Shown here one piece after another: positions 1-10,637 of a DNA stretch of 33,625 nucleotides. Source of the stretch: Gamarada debralockiae (Eukaryota; Ascomycota; Leotiomycetes; Helotiales; Hyphodiscaceae); assembly GCA_002803225.1 (NCBI GenBank), contig NXFV01000461.1, positions 1 through 33,625 on the forward strand, in the 5' to 3' direction. The notes under the pieces were generated by a model. The model was not told the origin of the DNA. It saw nothing but the letters and a program-made list of their open reading frames with translations, and did no database searches. The first letter of the stretch is position 1. Each line of letters starts with the position of its first letter. A program made the translations under genes and the position numbers.

Positions 1-730
1 AAACAGCGCTCGCTTACACCAAAAACCCCACTAAAATACAGCCCCGTCGCCTAAAACCACTAAATCGGTACTTGCGCGGACCTCGCGCAAGCAAATTGCT
101 CTTTCTTTAGAAATTTTTTTATCGCGATATTTTCATCAACTCCGCTCCCAATCTCTAATATTTGTAACCCGACCTCTTCGTCCTTGAAGCTGCAAGTCAA
201 GTATCAGCTTCGACACTAGCCAAACAACGCGCTTAAAAGAGAGTTCTATTCTCTAAGGGTTTCAACCCTTCCTTATCTCCGCGCAGTACTTCACGACGTG
301 CTCTAGCTACCGTTACTCCTATACCAATCACACGATTAACAACTCTAATACTACCTCGCGCGCGACGAGTAGTCTCAAATCCTGAGCCTACGACTACAAC
401 TGCACTTAGACGGAGATAACACCAAAAGAGGATATCGAATAAGGTAATAAAAAGATAGCGAATCAGCTAAAGGTAAAGGCAAAGGAGTCGAAACAAGCAG
501 CGAAAGGGGCGAAGAAGTAGATATATTAGAGTAGAAATAGTCTTGATTTAACATCTAGGAATAGTATTATTTTAGGAGAAAATTGCCTATAAATCAAGGC
601 CTGTTTCAGTGATATCCAGGGCCCTAAAAACCATTAATTTTAAGGTGTTTTTTAGGCTATTGCAATCACTAATTCTCTGCCTTGGACTCAGGCTCTATAC
701 GCTTTGTTTCAGCGATATTTTCAAAAATGT
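1..730 (+). mobile_element. degenerate repeat, possible pogo/Fot1-like transposon tail
   Basis: No long open frame exists here. Around 430-532 one plus-strand frame reads a lysine/alanine-rich stretch ending in a stop (motif QLKVKAKES...QAAKGAKK), which resembles the basic C-terminal tail of fungal pogo/Fot1-like DDE transposases. It is followed by AT-rich sequence that could be the 3' untranslated and terminal part of such an element. Stops interrupt the frame upstream. No matching terminal inverted repeat is visible because the left part lies outside the window. The assignment is weak: it rests on composition and the basic tail, not on a catalytic motif. Confidence 0.3.
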
Positions 731-733
731 CGC

Positions 734-800
734 ATTAACCAATGAGACGTCTTATTGACCAATTCGATTTATTACTGAATAAGACGTCTAATTGGTGAAT
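734..800. repeat. 23-bp inverted repeat (hairpin) upstream of the NLR remnant
   Basis: The arms at 734-756 and 778-800 pair at all but two positions. The core AGACGTCTTATT / AATAAGACGTCT is perfect and the spacer is about 21 bp. Related TTGGTGAA/TTAGTGAA words continue to about 838, right up to the start of the NACHT remnant. It may be a MITE relic or a terminal repeat of the adjoining element. Confidence 0.6.
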
Positions 801-840
801 TAGATAGTCTGGTTAGTGAATCGGCATATTGGTGAAATCG

Positions 841-3356
841 ATGCAACAGATCCTCAGGGATGTCTTCGGTAAAATCAATAGGTGGGTGGACAAGTTTAAG
901 GAGATTGGAGATGCCGTTGTACAATATGACCCTGTGCACGCTACGCTTCCATGGGCTGTTGTTAGGTTTCTTTTGCAGGTGAGTTCCTCTGTCAAGGTCA
1001 AACGTAGTCCGAGGCTAAAGCAGAGATAGATCGCAGTCGACGACATCACGAAGTTTAGTTTCGTTGTCGAAGGCGCAGAGATGATAGCGTTCTTAATCGA
1101 TCGCTGTGCAATCTTCGAGGATCTCTATTTACGCCATTCCTCCGCAGCGGTAGATCAACTCCAGCGGTCTCGGGTCAAATTATACGCTGCTGTAATGACC
1201 TACCTTTCGAAAGCGAGAAGCTATTTCGATCAGAATACTGCGAGTAAGTTAACCTGTGTTCTTTTGTGGACTCATATAACCCTAACCTTACAAACAGGCC
1301 GCATTTTGACGAGTGCCGTTCTCAGCAAGAGCGATTTCGAAGAACTCTCCAAAGAGAATTGCTGATGAGCAAACGAATGTCGATCGAGATGCTGCCCTCG
1401 TTGACGCAGAGTGTAAGCTCAATGCCCAAAACAAATATGCTTCTCACTGATTGAAGGTTGTGATAGACCGTAATAGTATGAGTGAGCGTCTAGGAGCAAT
1501 ATCATTAAGTTCCTCTAGTGTGACGAGCTTTCCTGATATACTCATTCATTCCAGGCCAAACAGACAACCACGCAGAGTTGAAAACTCTCTTGGTTGCCCT
1601 TGACGCCCCAATCAACCGGATGAGCGATGAGTTGCGGGGGATACGAGATACTTTCGACAGTAGGTTACTACTTCAAAGACTCTCATGACCTTGCTCATGG
1701 CAATTAGGAGCGAAAAGGATAGAAATTCTGAACTCTCTATCTCGGCATCCCTATATACAATATCACAAGCGGGCAACAAAAGGTGTTCTTCCTAGAACGG
1801 GCAAGTGGCTTCTCACAGACCCAACATTTTGATGAGTGGAGAAAGACGAGAGCCTCCTCGATGCTATGGCTGCATGGCATTCCCGGATCTGGCAAAAGCA
1901 AACTTGTGTGAGTGTCCGGACTGCGAGATTGCCTAACATGATTATAATGATCACTTCATAGGTCCATCGTTATTGAAGAGGAGATAAATCGATTTAAAGC
2001 CAATCAATCTCCCCAACCAGTATACTTCTACTGCTCACGAGATCCTACCGAACGGGAAGATCATATCCCCACGTGATTATTGCCAGTATTGCAAGGCAGC
2101 TTTCCAGTCCTGCGCTCGGATCTCCTCTTCTATATCCAATTATATAGAAATTTCAGGGAAAAGAAGACCAAGGATTTGCATCTGGATCCTTGAGCATCGA
2201 GGAGAGTATTGAAATGATTGTTCAACTAACCGAACACTACCCTCAAACGACTATTGTGATAGACGCTCTGGACGAATACGGCCAAGAGGCGCGAAGTGAG
2301 CTTATGGACGCACCAGAGACTATCCTGAAGCAATCAGTTGGTCTGGTCAAGATATTCATATCTAGTCGAGATGATCACGAGATAGTCTGCCGACCAAAGC
2401 ACTACCCTAATCTCAACATTGCATCTGACAAGAACAAAGAAGACATTGCAGCTTTCGTTAAAGAAGAAACTACAAGACTGATAGTGAATAAGAAACTGCT
2501 ATATGATAGCCAAGACCAAGAGGGGTTGAAAAGCCTCATCGTGCAGAAATTGATAGAAGGTGCTGGTGGCATGTACGTTCATATATTTATTTGGAACCCT
2601 TTTCCATACTTGGCACTAAAGCGTACTTTTACTAGGTTCCTTTGGGTCAGCTTGCAGTTGGAGAGTCTGTGCAAGCTGACATTGGACGAAGCAATTCGAG
2701 ACCGACTTGGACGATTTCCACAAAAGTTGGAGACATTGTATGAGGAGATATACGAAGTGATTTCCAGACGCCAGGCGGAAGCGGATCGCCGTGTCAGCGA
2801 GTGCACACATCATTGGCTGTTATCTGCGATAAGACCATTAAAGTCCATGGAATTAATCGCCGCGGTATCAGTGAACCCAACGGGGCAATCGAGTCACCTC
2901 ACCGTAAATCAGGTCTTGCGTCTATGTTGCAATTTAGTAGTCTTCGACAGCGCCTAGACGTATTTCGTTTCTCACATCTCTCGGTCAGAGAGTATCTGGA
3001 GAAACTGCCTGACTACACACCAATATTGTCTCATGCGCGGGTGGCCGAGGTTTGTTTACTTGAGTTAATCAGTTCTACAAGCAGCTCGACCACAAGAAAA
3101 TTCTTGGCCGACACTTTTAGCATTGCCCCCGGTAACGAAAGCCTATCGATGAGGTTTAGTTCACACGAACCGGATTTCACCAATACGCGAGCCTCTTCTG
3201 GGCAAGTCATTGCAAGATGGCTGAAGACAGAGGGAACCAGGGCAGACTTCGCGACCTCTTCCGCTTCTTTATCTCTGGGGATTCAGATCCGAGCTCTGCG
3301 TTCGCCCTCTGGGCTCTCTCCATACAGAGTACTACAGCAACACGATATATTTCCCC
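841..3356 (+). pseudogene. broken NACHT NLR-like gene
   Basis: Read in pieces this is a fungal NLR: an N-terminal domain typical of NACHT proteins (841-978, motif KFKEIGDAVVQYDPVHATLPW), then the NACHT NTPase with a Walker A motif GIPGSGKSKL near 1876-1905 and a Walker B-like IVIDALDE near 2255-2275, then a winged-helix region ending in FRFSHLSVREYLE near 2965-3000. Clean introns remain at 979-1029, 1244-1297, 1660-1707, 1908-1961 and 2573-2635. The frame is broken near 1355, at a T run at 1827-1830, near 2065-2075, near 2955 and near 3350. In-frame stops lie at about 1450 and at 2145-2147. Homology continues across every break, so these are disruptions of one ancestral gene and not separate genes. 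Such proteins usually act in non-self recognition and cell death. As it stands it should not make a full protein. Confidence 0.8.
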
Positions 3357-3809
3357 CCTTTGCAAGCAGGGGATCTAGATGGGGCGGAGAGATTGCTCGG
3401 TCTTATAACTTACACAGAATTTCATCGCATGGTTCGAGCAATGGGAAACTCCAATCAAGAGTCATCACTCCGGAACCAGTTTAGCGCCCAGCTGGTTGCT
3501 ATGGACGGGACTATTATATCAGGACAGGTCGGCTACGTTGAAAGGCCAAGGAAATTTTTCGAGCTTGTCGATGGAGATAAGGTCATGGTTCAATTCGAGA
3601 ATCTGTCCAACATGCCACTATATTTTACGATATTCAACTTCAAAGAATCGTGGGGTATCATGCAAGTCTCCCCTTCCTCATCAAACGTCTGGGTGGTGTA
3701 TCCGGGCGATCATTTGAAGCTACGCATTAAAATGGTTGTACCAACGAAACTCATAGGCTCCAGCATGACCTCGGTCGTTAACACCTTGAAAGCTTTTGTC
3801 ACTAGCTAA
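3357..3809 (+). pseudogene. remnant with a caspase-associated C-terminal domain, tail of the NLR or of a second gene
   Basis: An open frame of about 150 codons, with no good start codon, follows directly on the broken NLR. It begins with an ankyrin-like helix (QAGDLDGAERLL). From about 3525 it holds a compact beta-rich domain with motifs VMVQFENLSN, LYFTIFNF, WGIMQVSP, YPGD and a final TLKAFVTS. I associate this fold with the C-termini of fungal caspase-like (C14) proteins and, loosely, with DUF4384-type domains. No caspase His/Cys dyad is present in the window. Either this was the C-terminal end of the NLR, or it is the 3' end of a neighbouring gene whose 5' part was deleted. The domain itself carries no stop, in contrast to the sequence before it. 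Confidence 0.5.
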
Positions 3810-5704
3810 CCATCTTCCTTCCATGCCTTAGAAGTCCCAGATATCGATATGGCCGCGAGGGTAGATATTCCCCAAGTCCTAATCGCCTGAACGGTTCTTA
3901 GAGCCCTTAGGCCAGCGGCACAATACTGCACCTCTTCTAGGGCAGTTGCAATAGAACACTTGGGAGGTTACGCTACGTACAAGAGTGTTCATAGGGTAGG
4001 GCTTTACTATTGCACTGCGATTTGGGATTGCTCCTCGACCTACCCTGTCGTCCAGTTGGTTGCACCGCGATTGGAGCAACTCCACAAGCCTCCATATTAA
4101 TTTCCACCAATTGAACCACGGCTTATCGACTAAATCTCTATCAGCGCCATGGATCAGCTCCAGGACCTGTCGTCTAAATCTTCCACTTAATTGCACCGCG
4201 AGCTGGAACAGCTTCTCGAGCCGTCATGCTTATCTGCACTAGTCTGAAGAGGTTTAGCCCCTCGTCAAAATTAGAGTTTAACTCCGGGTGTCCAATGCGG
4301 CTCACGTCTTCGTTCCTAAGGGGGTTTCCACATTGGACTCAGCCCTAAAAGGCCGATTATTGGACTTGGTATTAGGGACCACTTTGCACTTCATATCACG
4401 GCTCATACGGGTGGCCCGTGATCGTACGGATGGCCCATACAGCCAGGGGAGCTAGGGAGTTGGTTGCTAGGCAATACAGCGGTCGTTAGTGTGCTCAGTA
4501 GATATCTGTGTGAGCCTAGGAAGCTCTGAACCTTCTTTCCTCAGCTTTGAATAGTCGTAATTGAACCTATTCTACCCTGCCTTCCAGGCCCTGAATTTGG
4601 ATTTGTGACAACAATGACGTGAGGTCAGACGCGACTTGGCGCGTGTTAGATAGGGCTAAGCGAGATTAGGGTATGAGAGGCGGCATACATAGACCCTCTG
4701 GAGAAGGGTTTTTCTGTGGGCAATAGGGGTAGGTGCTAGTATAGCCGGGCATCATATATGGACTACAGTGTACAATAAGATTACAGTTGATTACTGCCTA
4801 ATATCTCATATGCTTATGGACGCACTTGTGAAACTATTACAACTATCGGTGTACAGGAGCTGTATCAAAGGGATACTTTAGACCGCGTGAATATAGAGGC
4901 TTACGCCTAGGTTTTTATGCCAGTTGGGCTTTTCCTAGGAGCTACGTATACTGTTTTTGTCCTGAAAGGAGTTTTTTTTAGAAGTAGCTGTTATCAGATA
5001 TAACCGTAAGGAGCTATTGATAGGTCTAGAAGGTGTAGGAGGTACGGTGATATCTGGAGAAGGCCGAAGAGCTGGGGAAGTCCGAAGAGCTGTAGAAGGC
5101 CGAAGGCCTAGAGACAAGCTGTAGATATTAGGGAAGGGTTGAACTTCATAGGAAAGGGCAGAAATTTTAAATTGAAGCTTTTGAAGCCTTTTTGAAGCCT
5201 ATTTTCGGGCTAGCGCCATATGCACCTCAGTATCAGGGTACTCATAACAACACAACAGAGATCTCTGGTGTGGCTTCACCTATCACCTGCCTATCCCCCC
5301 TACTACTCTCCTCCTCTCATGATCATTTTGGAGCTTTCAGAGAGGCTGAAAGAGTTGGAGTCTGAAGCAGCAGAGGTTTGTCACTAACTCACTGTTGTTG
5401 GCGGGCTGAGGATGGTTACACAACAGGCGGGATGATAGATTGCGAGCCTCCGATTGAGCACAACTCACTCCCAATTCCATCTCAAACCTATATTATTCCT
5501 TGATTTGATAAAGCATACAGGCAATGCCCTCTGCTGTATGCCACCATATCCTTATTTATATAACCCCCCGTTGTCTCTGTTGAAAGCCATGGTGAAGCGA
5601 ATTCTCCTCCATTGAATGGATTGTTCATCTCACGTTGAAAAACACGCTTATCACTGTCCTGGAAATTGATCGCCATGAACGCTCTCCCTCTAACCGTCAT
5701 CGTC
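3810..5704. other. gene-free stretch with degenerate repeats
   Basis: No convincing gene is present; the frames are short and full of stops. At about 4054-4215 there are recurring words of the form TTGCACCGCGA..TGGA.CA.CT, suggesting an old tandem repeat. Around 4295-4335 GTCCAATG and CATTGGAC form a loose inverted pair. The part 4700-5200 is AT-rich with a short 18-bp repeat, listed separately. A 70-codon minus-strand frame at 5488-5700 has no recognised motif and no clear gene context. Confidence 0.5.
5054..5107. repeat. three 18-bp tandem units
   Basis: Three consecutive 18-bp units of the form CTGGAGAAGGCCGAAGAG differ at a few positions each (5054-5071, 5072-5089, 5090-5107). One plus-strand frame reads repeated LEKAEE-type residues, with a TAG in the third unit. 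It looks like a relic of a coiled-coil coding repeat inside a decayed element. Confidence 0.6.
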
Positions 5705-5983
5705 TGTAAGTACTATGAGAAGGCTATCGAAGATATCGAGTACAAGTCGACAGCATTATGGCAGGTGTGGCTATAACGAGCTTTTGAAGGATTTTAATAT
5801 GTAGCATCAAACCCCCCTTCCCCTGTAATGCGCGAGGCGATTACGTGACGTACGGGCTAGTCATGTGCGCGGGGCGTGATCTCTGCGGCTGCTCCAGGAT
5901 AAGTATGGTGGTAGGCATAACCAGCTGTCGCTGGTTACTGTGATCTTTGATCAGAGCTATGGGTGTGTACGGGCTAACTAACA
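5705..5983 (-). mobile_element. possible LTR relic
   Basis: On the minus strand the segment begins TGTTAG and ends CTTACA, giving weak TG..CA ends. Inside it is a hairpin AACCAGC-tgtc-GCTGGTT near 5920-5937 and two copies of a TACGGGCTA word. No target-site duplication and no primer binding site were seen. Confidence is therefore low. Confidence 0.25.
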
Positions 5984-6024
5984 TCCTTACAACCCCCCCC
6001 AAAAACAAAAACTTTTCTTAGTTA

Positions 6025-7170
6025 TGCAGGCACAAGCTCTGAAGGCCACTGCGCTAACCTTGCGAATGTGCTCTTCGAGCTTCTTCACTTATCACCCGTC
6101 GCTGCATCTCAGAGCCTAACTGTGTTGTCGTATGATGCTGACGCCAGCTGCTTGCTGTCAGGTGAGAAGGCGTCCGTAGTGACTATGTCGCTATGCCCTT
6201 CGAGCTTCTGTAGCTCTGTACTCCAAGATTGTGGTTTTTTTTTTAATTTTTTTTTTAGCAATCTATAAATCTATTTGGGAACCTAGCCCTAGAATATAGT
6301 CCTAACAATACTAGTCTCTGGGCTGAAAATAACGGCGGACGAGTAGAGCTGAAGCGGCGCATGATTGATTACCCAACGATGCTGTAGGATAAAGCGCGTT
6401 GCGTCATATAGAAAACCAGAAATAATAGTACTAACATTTTCCTAAGTGAAGTATTAGTAGATAATAAAGGAAATTGAATATTAAGATCTAGGTTACTTAC
6501 GTTGACGAGTGAATACAAAGTCTTTAGTAGGCCGATACTGTTAGATATGTTCCCCATACGACTTAAAGCTTCGAGCCAATGAAGTAAATGCTTCTTAAGG
6601 AATATATCAATTGTATCTTTATTACTTATTTGGTCCCTACTCTGCTCTAGATAGTATACCTAATAACGGCAAGCGCACCTAATATTCGCTAGAAGGCACT
6701 TCTTGATAGTTTGTGGGTTGATCTCCGTTTATAGTGTTCTAGGGGAATCGACTTGATAGATGTTCTCTATAAGGCACTTGGGTGCAGGTAATAACTCAAG
6801 ATACCTTGTTATAATCATGTAATGAGTTTTCTTCTTGTCTACTTAGAACTAGAACTCTTTTTTCTCTTCCTTCTTCCTGTTAATAAGGAGCTCACGAAAT
6901 GAAAGGTATAGTAGTCGCATAGGTGTATTTAGGTCAGAGGGAATGCTGAGAATAGAGTATAGGAAATGTAGGCTGTTGGCTATGTCTTCTATGGATATAT
7001 CTAGGAGCCTCGCAAGTGAAATCGTAGGCAAAGGATTGGTGAGCAAGATAATAGAGCCTATGATCTTGTGGAATTCTCAACCTAGTTCTTCTATCTCGAA
7101 GTCCGTTTGGCTGACTTCCAATAGTTTCAAAACGAGAAAGATATGTCTAGACTAGCTAGGATGCTTGTCT
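6025..7170 (-). pseudogene. RIP-like NACHT/WD40 NLR remnant
   Basis: On the minus strand, pieces follow the order of a fungal NACHT-WD40 protein. First is a post-NACHT segment (EEL..EFHKIIGSIILLTNP), then a winged-helix part at 7046-6849 (SLARLLDISIEDI and RLLYLSFRELL). A linker segment follows at 6557-6369 (ISNSIGLLKTLYSLV). It ends in a WD40 unit near 6210-6090 (SPDSKQLASASYDNTVRL) where the expected Trp codon is TGA (6109-6111). Another stop lies at 6085-6087. Many stops and AT-rich codons separate the pieces. Trp-to-stop changes and AT enrichment are what repeat-induced point mutation produces. The N-terminal half, including Walker A, is missing. Confidence 0.7.
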
Positions 7171-7740
7171 TGTAGCCTGCTGTTTGACTAATCCAACGAG
7201 ACGACGCGGAGAGAATGTCAACAACCGAAGTCCAGAAGACAGGTTCAAAGAAATAGCATCCATAAGTTATGTCTTTTAGAATTTCAGAGGAAGTCTGTAC
7301 AGCTGAGAATTGGGGGCAACTTGGTGGCTAGGAGGGAGTTGTAAACTACTTGTACCCCGCGAGGAACCTCTCGTGTGACGTACGAGGTCCCTAACAACTC
7401 AGCATACTATTCATATTCAAATCCTCAATCATGAATAATTAAGGTGTGGTAATTTATTCTAAACAAATACAAAGTTTTCAAGGTTCCGCATTGATACTGA
7501 ATTAAAACTGTGTGTGTCATGTCTCATAAATTCGTAAATCGCCATCGTACAAAACTCCAAAAGCCTTCGTTCCCAATCTGTCCTGCCATATCAATATATC
7601 TCCTTATTCTTTGTTAGCCCTCTTTGAGCAACAAGGAGTCCATCACTCACCGTATTGCCTAGACTATTTCTACCTCCTACTCTGGTCAGCATCAGCAAGC
7701 GCCAAAAGGAACCATGACCCACCACAGTACCTCCTCCTTC
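7171..7740. other. intergenic, nothing recognised
   Basis: AT-rich sequence between the WD40 relic and the next gene, including the region downstream of the minus-strand orphan gene. No open frame of interest and no repeat was seen. Confidence 0.5.
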
Positions 7741-8316
7741 TCAAGCCCATCTCAAGCCCAACCCCTCACGCACATCCTCCTCATCCAGGGAGTCATCCTC
7801 ACTATACCTCCTCCCATCCGTCATACAACTATACCTGCTCGTCCAAGAATCCGTACTGGCCGCACTCATAATACTCATCTTCTCCGTCATACTCCTCTGC
7901 AGCCCACTCCTCGAACTCACCACACTAGCCCCCCTCCTAATCGTCCCTCCCCTCCTCAGATCCATCCTCGCATCAAAATAATCGCTCTGTCTCGGCGTCG
8001 GACACTCAACCATACTCGCGACCTCATCCCACAAATCGTCAACATCTACACTTGAATCAGTGCTCCCACTATCCGTGGATGTCCTCGCTTCCCTTATAAC
8101 TTGTAAGTCAGAATCGTGGTGTATAGCGCCTTTGGCAGCAGGATCAACACCAAAGCGCCAATGTTGGCCGGCTTCTGCCTTCTCGGGGATTGAGGGAACT
8201 TTTTCAGGGAGTGTGAAGTTGCCGTCGTGGGCTAGTTCTTTCATTTCTTCGTTTTTCTTTTCTGCATCCTGGTGCTTTTTGTATATCGCTACTGCTAGTG
8301 TGATGAGAAGAACCAT
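7741..8316 (-). CDS. small membrane-anchored hypothetical protein
   Basis: A 191-codon frame that I do not recognise. It starts with a short hydrophobic segment (VLLITLAVAIY), then a charged Lys/Glu stretch, then a Ser/Asp/Arg-rich, probably disordered body with acidic patches (DSGSTDSSVDVDD, SEDDSLDEED). The hydrophobic segment is only about 11 residues, too short for a full membrane helix. An in-frame TAA lies 13 codons upstream with no other ATG between, so either this is the start or an upstream exon supplies the rest of the helix. The long open frame and the biased but non-repetitive composition argue for a real gene. A type III-like or single-pass membrane protein with a cytosolic tail is the likeliest reading. 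Confidence 0.5.
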   Translation of the reverse strand: MVLLITLAVAIYKKHQDAEKKNEEMKELAHDGNFTLPEKVPSIPEKAEAGQHWRFGVDPAAKGAIHHDSDLQVIREARTSTDSGSTDSSVDVDDLWDEVASMVECPTPRQSDYFDARMDLRRGGTIRRGASVVSSRSGLQRSMTEKMSIMSAASTDSWTSRYSCMTDGRRYSEDDSLDEEDVREGLGLRWA

Positions 8317-8750
8317 GTTGACGGGGTGGGAGACTTGCCCCTGTGACTTGATCGATTAAGCGAGTGGATAGGGGTTATTAGGTATGTAATGTATATATGC
8401 TCCTGCTTGAAATGAGTGACTGATGGTAGAACAGGACAGGGAAAAATTGATAGAAATGCGTATTACTGATGATAATCTCCCGTAGTGTTTTCTGTCCAAA
8501 ATCAGCAATTAGACCAGAAAGCGTAAGGGTTGAGAAGGAGCTTTTGTTACGAGTGAGATGTAGTGAATGGATCTGTACACCGTGCGTTAGATCGGGACTT
8601 GGGGGATATTTACTCACACTGTTTGTAAGGCACGAAATGTGAATCCAATGAGGACTGACCAGAAAAATTATCATTTCAACGAGGGAACGCGCCTAATATA
8701 TAATTTCGATGTTCCGTATGGGTAGCTCACGTGCCAGCCCCTGCGTCAGA

Positions 8751-8791
8751 CGGCATCCGAAAAATCGGTCGGATTCCGACGTAGGATGCCG
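8751..8791. repeat. hairpin with CGGCATCC / GGATGCCG arms
   Basis: Perfect 8-bp outer arms (8751-8758 and 8784-8791) enclose a second small palindrome TCGGATTCCGA near 8769-8779. The compact nested structure looks like the end of a small foldback element. Confidence 0.5.
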
Positions 8792-9708
8792 ATGTCAGAT
8801 GCGACCACCTCAACCCCAATGCTACGGGCGCATTTTAATTTTTTGGGGGGGGTTCTTATTGGATTGACCTCGGTGTTTCGCATTTGTTTCGTTCCGTCGA
8901 ATTGGAGTTGAGGAGTGCGGACATTTTGTGAGGCAGATTCCCTTGGGCAACGCTTAGAGGTACGTCCGTACGGGTACTTTCGCTCACTTCAAGAATGTAG
9001 GGGTCTACACATTTTAAATAGTTTTTGTATGAATCCTACTGAGATAAATAAATTCTTCCAGTTCAAATTCGTAAATTTTAGAACGTCTTTGTCAGTTTAC
9101 TTGATTATTAAGTGAATTCGGTGCGACTACCGTCTCGCTTCTGGAAAGGGGCGGGGCTGTTGGGGCCCATGCGACATTGGCCTCTCTTCCAAGAACACAT
9201 TCCTCCGGCCGCATCCCAAAACTAACCAATCTACGCGTCCTTACCCGACAACTTGAAGCATTCGCGACTCCTGAAGGTTGCAGATGGCTTGATTACGGAC
9301 TTGAATGAGAATACATGAAGAAGTACCAAGTACGTCCTCCCGAATCCTGCTGCTCAGCCTCCCACGCGTGATCTTGATGATGAGAATCCCGACTAAACTG
9401 AGTCATTGAAGTCCATAAGTTCAAAGTTCATATGGGATGAGGTAATTAAGGAACGACGGATGAGGCCATGCTGGCCGAGTATGAACGATTTATGTTCCGC
9501 TCGTTCAAGTCGATTGAACAATTGAAGTTCTATCGTTTAAGAAAATCGAGCGATTAGATGCTTCAATCGTCCGCAACAACTGACAACATAAAATCCGATC
9601 GCTCAAGAGGACCTAGCGATTGAAATCTAAGCACTAGAATGACTGGAGGGCGGGAGTCCTGATCAATCGTTCAAATAGAATGAATGATTGGACTTGAACC
9701 TGTCTAAA

Positions 9709-10130
9709 AGATCTTTTCAATATCGCGCTCGCCCTTTGGGGCCGCGAGAGTGCGACGAATCAATATTCGGTCTCGGAAACTGATTCACTTGAGATCTCAT
9801 CACTTGAATAGACAGAGGCAGTGCGTAAGTAGAGAAGAAGGGTAAGGCAACAAGGGCAGAGGAATGAGGTGCGATTTACGCTCTAGTCGCGAGATCTTTT
9901 TCGACGTCGCGCAGCACCTTCTCAGCTGCGAGAGTTTAATGTATCTGTATCTGGTCTCAAAAAAGGATTTATTTAATGTCAGATAGAAATTATATTTAGA
10001 GGAGTAAACGACTAAGAGTTAAAAATATTAACTCTAATTTTCATTCTAATCGCAAGGCCATTTTCGACCTCTCACTCGACCTTCGCGGCCTTTGGAGCAT
10101 GACAAATCTAGATCTGGCCTTGGAGAGGAA
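9709..10130. repeat. three degenerate direct repeats, spaced about 165-185 bp
   Basis: Segments at about 9709-9780, 9892-9962 and 10056-10130 align over roughly 70 bp. They share the order GATCTTTT / CGCGC / CCTT / GCGAGAG / GGTCTC in the first two and a more diverged version in the third. The 95-110 bp between them do not obviously align. This is either an old satellite or repeated insertions of one short element. Confidence 0.45.
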
Positions 10131-10637
10131 TTTGCTAGGCCGCTTCCCCCCTCTATTAGCACTTCAAGGCCCTGCATTGATTAGTCTCACCCGGGTGCTG
10201 CTATTCTTCATTGCCGCCTTCTCCCTGCCGCCACGCCGGGCGGTACTTAATAGGTCAGCGTTGAGTAAGCCCTGTTAGCAGCTCTAGTAGGACTGTTTTA
10301 CCTCGACACCGAGACGAAATGACCATTTGTTAATGTTATACTCTAATCTATTGGATATGCTTTTCCCAGCCACGTTAAATGACCTTCGTAGCTGTTGGCT
10401 GAGGCATTAGCTGTGACAGCGCTAGCGTACTTAGTAAACCATCACATTAGCCAGGCTTTCCAATACCTGCATATATCATGACCATCTGAACTGCGCACCC
10501 AAGCTCACCTGACATCGGGCCCATGTTATAATGATCACACATAAGGGGAACTTGAATCGGTATAATCTACTCTGTATTTCTAAACTTCTACCCCTTTATC
10601 TTCTCGGCTCCAGGCCATATCATACACGCTTTAGCTC

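Larger units (their letters stand above)
8317..10637. other. long gene-free stretch with degenerate repeats and hairpins
   Basis: No convincing gene occurs in about 2.3 kb. It contains a perfect-ended hairpin at 8751-8791, a cluster of CGATTGAA/TTCAATCG-type words at about 9480-9690, and three degenerate direct repeats at 9709-10130, all listed separately. The 66- and 98-codon frames here have no recognisable motifs. This is probably old repeat DNA. Confidence 0.5.
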
